From JAAYTL01 sp031460505 (lineage in GTDB: Bacteria; Bacillota; Clostridia; Tissierellales; Tissierellaceae): a stretch of 64,000 nt of DNA. The notes under the pieces are model-generated. The model searched no databases. It had not been told where the DNA came from and saw only the letters and a list, made by a program, of their open reading frames with translations. Shown one piece after another: positions 60,588 to 64,000 of this stretch. The stretch is taken from the NCBI GenBank assembly GCA_031460505.1, contig JAVKTT010000001.1:496001-560000 (forward strand). The letters run 5' to 3'. The first letter of the stretch is position 1, and each line of letters begins with the position of its first letter. The position numbers and the translations under genes are program-made.

Positions 60588-61709
60588 CTAAATATATACA
60601 ATTGGCATTCTCTTCCCCATTCTAGTTACAACTTCAATGGAAATTGTCCCTGCTTTGTTCCCCATCTCATCCGCTGTAATTCTTTCATCACCTTGTTTCC
60701 CAACTAATACTACCTCATCTCCTATTTTAGGGTTTTCTAAATTGGTTATATCTACTAAAAATTGGTCCATACATATAGTGCCAACAATAGGGCATCTTTT
60801 ACCATTTATAAGAACTTCTCCTTTATTTGCCAGTTGTCTAAAGACTCCATCAACATAGCCCATTGGTACAACCCCTAAAACCGAAGGCTTATCTGTAATG
60901 AATGTTCTTCCATAGCTAACTGAAGTATTCTCAGGTACAGTTTTTATATGAACTAGTCTTGCCTTAATTGACATAACAGGATATAAATCAATAGTTGGAT
61001 TTTGCGCCATCTCTGGTCCTGGATAAAGTCCATATAAAGAAGTTCCTGGACGAACCATATCTAAATGCATATCCGGAAAATTTATAGTAGCTGCACTATT
61101 TGCCATATGCTTTATAGGTATATTAACCTCTAAATTTTCTAATTTTGATAATACTTTTTTAAATTTATCAAATTGGCTATACACATATTCAGTATCACTA
61201 ATTTGATCTGCAGTGGATAAATGTGTATATATTCCTTCTATAAAAATGTTTGTTAAATCATATATAGTTTTTATTTCTTTTATGGACTCATCACTTGGTA
61301 TAAAACCCAATCTCCCCATACCTGTGTCTATTTTTATGTGAATCTTAGCCATTTTTTTCATTTCTTTTGCTATATTGTTTAACTCTAGGGCTTGGGAATA
61401 TTTATACACAACTGGAATTAAATCATACTCTAATACTTTTTCAAAGTCCTCTTCAATAGTATGGCCTAGTATCAGTATAGGATTTGTAAAACCCTTTTTC
61501 CTAAGCTGAATTCCCTCTTCCATTGTCACTACTGCAAATCGTGTAACCCCTTCTTCAATTAGAATTTCTGCAACCTTTGTAGCACCATGTCCATAGGCAT
61601 CAGCTTTGATAACACCCATGAAGTCAGCACCTTCAGCTGTGCACGTTTTTAGATTTCTAATATTCTTTCTCAAAGATTCTAGATTAATTTCAATCCATGC
61701 AGGACGCAT
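60588..61709 (-). CDS. alr: Alanine racemase
   Basis: The 373-residue fold-type III PLP enzyme interconverts L- and D-alanine for peptidoglycan. It starts MRPAWIEINLESLRKNIRNL, has the PLP lysine motif FMGVIKADAYGHGATKVA, IKIDTGMGRLGF, MVRPGTSLYGLYP, and the catalytic tyrosine segment NTSVSYGRTFIT, then GTICMDQFLVDI. It lies 44 bases after the M20 paralogue and may be cotranscribed with it. D-Ala can also act in germination control, but nothing here shows that. Confidence 0.97.
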   Translation of the reverse strand: MRPAWIEINLESLRKNIRNLKTCTAEGADFMGVIKADAYGHGATKVAEILIEEGVTRFAVVTMEEGIQLRKKGFTNPILILGHTIEEDFEKVLEYDLIPVVYKYSQALELNNIAKEMKKMAKIHIKIDTGMGRLGFIPSDESIKEIKTIYDLTNIFIEGIYTHLSTADQISDTEYVYSQFDKFKKVLSKLENLEVNIPIKHMANSAATINFPDMHLDMVRPGTSLYGLYPGPEMAQNPTIDLYPVMSIKARLVHIKTVPENTSVSYGRTFITDKPSVLGVVPMGYVDGVFRQLANKGEVLINGKRCPIVGTICMDQFLVDITNLENPKIGDEVVLVGKQGDERITADEMGNKAGTISIEVVTRMGKRMPIVYI

Positions 61710-61753
61710 CAGAACTCCCCCTCATTTTGGTTAGGTTACTATAGCATAATAAT

Positions 61754-62926
61754 TTAATTGTTGTTTAAGTATTCCAATGCTGTTCTAACATGCATTTCTA
61801 CACCAATCGGTAGAGCATCTTCATCAATATTAAACTTTGGATGATGATGTGCATAATCCGTTCCCTTTTCTTTATCAGCTACACCCAAGAAAATAAATGT
61901 ACTTGGTACTCTATCAGAGAACTCAGAGAAATCTTCTCCTATCATTACACTAATATCTGATGATACTATATTTTCTTTACCTAAATTTTCTTCAGCTATA
62001 CTTCTAACCATTGCTGTCATTTCTTCATCATTGTTTAATAATCCATTACCGCACTTAAATTCAAGTGAGCAAGTTGTCCCATGAATTATAGAAACACCTT
62101 CAACAATTTCTTGCATTCTATCTTGAATAGCTTTAGTGTTAGGATGTAAACATCTAAGAGAACCTTCAATTTCAGCTATTTCTGGTATTATTATTGGGAA
62201 TGTTCCTGAATTGAATTTTCCAAAAGTAACAATTGTTGGTGTTAGTGCATCAATTTCATTGTTCACCATTCCTTGTATTGCTTTTATCATATCAACTCCT
62301 GCTAATATCGGACTAATAGCTTTATGAGGAGAACCACCATGTCCACCTTTTCCATTAACTATCAACTTAAAGTAATAGCTTGATGCCATTAATGGGCCTG
62401 ATATTATTCCAACTTTGCCTGATTCAATTGGCGACCAAAGGTGTATTCCAACCGCAGCATCAACTTTAGGGTTTTCTAGTATTCCTTCGTTAATCATTAC
62501 TTCTGCCCCTGCATCTTCTTCATTTGGTTGGAAAACAAACTTAATATTCCCTTTAATCTCATCCTTTTTACCTGATAGTATCTTTGCAGCAATAAGCATC
62601 ATAGCAACATGTCCGTCATGGCCACATGCATGCATAACTCCTTCGTTCTCTGATTTAAAACTTAATCCAGTTTCCTCTATAACAGGTAATGCATCCATAT
62701 CAGTTCTAAGTGCAATAGTCTTGCCTGGTTGCTTTCCTCTTAATAATCCTACTACTCCAGTTTGAGCAACGTTTTTTTGAACTTCAAGTCCAAGATTTTC
62801 TAAGTATTCTGCTACTATCTTACTAGTTCTAAACTCTTGGAACCCTAGTTCAGGATGTTGATGAAAGTCTCTTCTAAGAGCGATAAGTTCATCTTTAAGT
62901 AAATTAACTTCTTCTTTAATATCCAT
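61754..62926 (-). CDS. M20 family amidohydrolase, paralogue of the 56.6-kb gene
   Basis: The 390-residue protein has the same motifs as the M20 enzyme at 56.6 kb: RRDFHQHPELGFQEFRTSKIVAEYLENLGLEVQKNVAQTGVVGLL, MHACGHDGHVAMML, NEEDAGAEVMINEGILENPKVDAAVGIHLWSPIESGK and GEDFSEF. The motif here has the usual CGHDGH where the other has CAHDGH. The start is the ATG at 62924-62926 with GGAGGA upstream; a longer frame exists but lacks a ribosome site. It is probably a second N-acyl amino acid amidohydrolase. No 51-bp element precedes it. Confidence 0.92.
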   Translation of the reverse strand: MDIKEEVNLLKDELIALRRDFHQHPELGFQEFRTSKIVAEYLENLGLEVQKNVAQTGVVGLLRGKQPGKTIALRTDMDALPVIEETGLSFKSENEGVMHACGHDGHVAMMLIAAKILSGKKDEIKGNIKFVFQPNEEDAGAEVMINEGILENPKVDAAVGIHLWSPIESGKVGIISGPLMASSYYFKLIVNGKGGHGGSPHKAISPILAGVDMIKAIQGMVNNEIDALTPTIVTFGKFNSGTFPIIIPEIAEIEGSLRCLHPNTKAIQDRMQEIVEGVSIIHGTTCSLEFKCGNGLLNNDEEMTAMVRSIAEENLGKENIVSSDISVMIGEDFSEFSDRVPSTFIFLGVADKEKGTDYAHHHPKFNIDEDALPIGVEMHVRTALEYLNNN

Positions 62927-62976
62927 ATTTTTTCCTCCTTCAATCCTTAAATTGCCATCTTTTAGAAAAATGTACA

Positions 62977-63459
62977 TTACACATTTAGAATATCTTTTGC
63001 TGCCTTGCCAGTCATGTGCTCTATATGGATCTCAACTATATAAACTCTATTCCATTGATCCTTGATATATTCTAAACCCTCATTAATAAAATCAGGAGAG
63101 TATTTATCTAGAATTGCTTCAAGGGCATATTGTTTTTCTTTTTCATCTGTAAGTATTCTTGCTCTACCAAACATAATCACACTTCTATAAAGAGAATCAA
63201 ATTTTTCTTGAATAACCTCATCTTTATCAATTATACAAAAGGTAACTTTATCATTATTTATTATACTGTCAAACTTATGTCCTTCTTTTGCACAATGGAA
63301 AAATAGCTTATCATCTTTATAAACATAACTTAAAGGGACTGTATAAGGATACCCATTATCTCCATTAACTCCTAATACTCCTGAAGTATTACTGTTAAGT
63401 ATTTCTATAATTTTATCCTTTGATAAAGATTGCTTTTCTCTTCTCATTTTTCTAAACAT
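62977..63459 (-). CDS. Pyridoxamine 5'-phosphate oxidase-like flavin-binding protein
   Basis: A 160-residue split-barrel protein beginning MRREKQSLSKDKIIEILNSNTSGVLGVNGDNGYPYTVPLSYVYKDDKLFFHCAKEGHKFDSI. The segment VPLSYVYKDDKLFFHCAKEGHK is the NimA/PNPOx-like flavin-binding pattern (heme ligand-type H is also conserved in the nitroimidazole-resistance group). True PNPOx function is unlikely. Its stop is 50 bases before the M20 gene. Confidence 0.88.
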   Translation of the reverse strand: MFRKMRREKQSLSKDKIIEILNSNTSGVLGVNGDNGYPYTVPLSYVYKDDKLFFHCAKEGHKFDSIINNDKVTFCIIDKDEVIQEKFDSLYRSVIMFGRARILTDEKEKQYALEAILDKYSPDFINEGLEYIKDQWNRVYIVEIHIEHMTGKAAKDILNV

Positions 63460-63485
63460 AATTATAACTACCTCACCTTAACTTA

Positions 63486-63511
63486 AAGGCACTTAATAAA
63501 TAAAGTGCCTT
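63486..63511 (-). terminator. Short hairpin between the partial C26 gene and the PNPOx-like gene
   Basis: AAGGCACTT (63486-63494) is complementary to 63503-63511. On the minus strand it follows the C26 stop. The T-run is weak (TTTAAGTT), so termination may be partial. Confidence 0.5.
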
Positions 63512-63522
63512 ATCATATATAA

Positions 63523-64000
63523 TTACTTTGCTGAATTTATAAAATAGTCAAAGATTCTTTTATGGCTACTATCTTTAATAGATGTCATTTCCGGGTGCCA
63601 TTGAGTGGCTAAAATAAATCTCTCTCTAACATTTACAGTTTCTACAGCCTCAATAACATTATCCTCTGAAATTGCTGCAATTCTTAATCCTTGTCCTAAT
63701 TCCCCAACTGCCTGATGATGAATAGTATTCACATATGTTTTTTCTTGACCAATTATTTCTCTCAATAAGGTGTCTTCTGATATTGTCACATCGTGTATTG
63801 GATTATATCTTTCGTTATTTGATATAGAGTGTGCTAGGTACCCTGCTGATGGTAAATCTAAGATCAAATTTCCCTTAAAATACACATTCATCAATTGCAA
63901 ACCTCTGCATATTCCTAATATTGGTTTACTTGTATTTTTATAGATGTAATCCAATAATAACAGTTCTTGTTTATCTCTTTTAGGGGATACTCTACCTGTT
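63523..64000 (-). CDS. Gamma-glutamyl-gamma-aminobutyrate hydrolase-like peptidase C26 (5' end cut by window edge)
   Basis: The visible 158 codons give a class I glutamine-amidotransferase-like hydrolase with RVSPKRDKQELLLLDYIYK, the nucleophile elbow PILGICRGLQLMNVY (Cys), NTIHHQAVGELGQGL and the catalytic His motif ATQWHPEMTS. This is the PuuD/C26 family, which cleaves gamma-glutamyl amides, as in polyamine catabolism. The N-terminus lies beyond position 64000. An apparent start at 63954 is an internal TTG, not the true start. Confidence 0.88.
   Translation of the reverse strand, partial: TGRVSPKRDKQELLLLDYIYKNTSKPILGICRGLQLMNVYFKGNLILDLPSAGYLAHSISNNERYNPIHDVTISEDTLLREIIGQEKTYVNTIHHQAVGELGQGLRIAAISEDNVIEAVETVNVRERFILATQWHPEMTSIKDSSHKRIFDYFINSAK

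Overview
The window is AT-rich DNA from an endospore-forming, anaerobic, Gram-positive bacterium. The best fit is class Clostridia or Tissierellia, possibly near Tissierellales. The evidence is the spore genes (sleB-ypeB, spoIIR, a gerA operon, a sipL-like gene), pyruvate:ferredoxin oxidoreductase, two TRAP transporters, clostridial glgC/glgD pairing, and a UGA-decoding HesB-like selenoprotein. Genus cannot be decided from this window. Almost every gene lies on the minus strand.

Region 1 (1-8.9 kb) holds spore genes: ypeB (cut by the edge), sleB, spoIIR, gerAC-gerAB-gerAA, then ispE and a SPOCS/LysM coat-morphogenesis gene. Region 2 (8.9-37.4 kb) keeps the gene order of the Bacillus subtilis yaaO-ispE region: speA-like, tmk, darA (duplicated here), holB, ricT, trmN6, rsmI, metG, tatD, yabE, rnmV, rsmA, veg, ispE. 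Into this backbone are set a nurA-herA pair, a five-gene glycogen operon (glgB-C-D-A-pulA), and an accessory block at 9.4-13 kb. That block holds mgtE with an unusual leader, a large structured repeat, the HesB-like selenoprotein, a glutaredoxin-like gene, a DUF1858 gene and a CzrA-like ArsR repressor. Copies of a short mobile repeat (AAGACA...TGTCTT) sit at gene ends.

Region 3 (37.5-47.5 kb) holds DUF3842, an ECF substrate-binding component and DUF1893, followed in map order by a ten-gene operon read leftward from a clear sigma-54 promoter. It encodes a TRAP transporter (dctP-dctQ-dctM), a LarA/DUF2088 racemase-like protein, five small conserved-looking proteins without a function I can recognise, and last its own PAS/AAA+ sigma-54 activator. 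I regard this as the strongest candidate for an undescribed catabolic system.

Region 4 (47.8-64 kb) holds PFOR, a drug/metabolite exporter, and an apparent ectoine-type utilisation locus. It comprises an M20 amidohydrolase, TRAP dctQ-dctM-dctP, a DoeA/EutD-like ectoine hydrolase, an EutA-like Asp/Glu racemase-family protein and a divergent PucR-type regulator. A conserved ~51-bp element lies upstream of both leftward transcription units. Alanine racemase, a second M20 enzyme, a flavin-binding PNPOx-like protein and a partial class-I glutamine amidotransferase-like hydrolase complete the window.

Regulatory features read from sequence include a Met-specific T-box before metG, two ATACCC-N5-GGGTAT operators placed inside promoters (CsoR/CstR type), an mgtE leader with an Asp/Pro-rich upstream ORF and competing helices, and several intrinsic terminators. 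I saw no tRNA, rRNA, CRISPR array or transposase.
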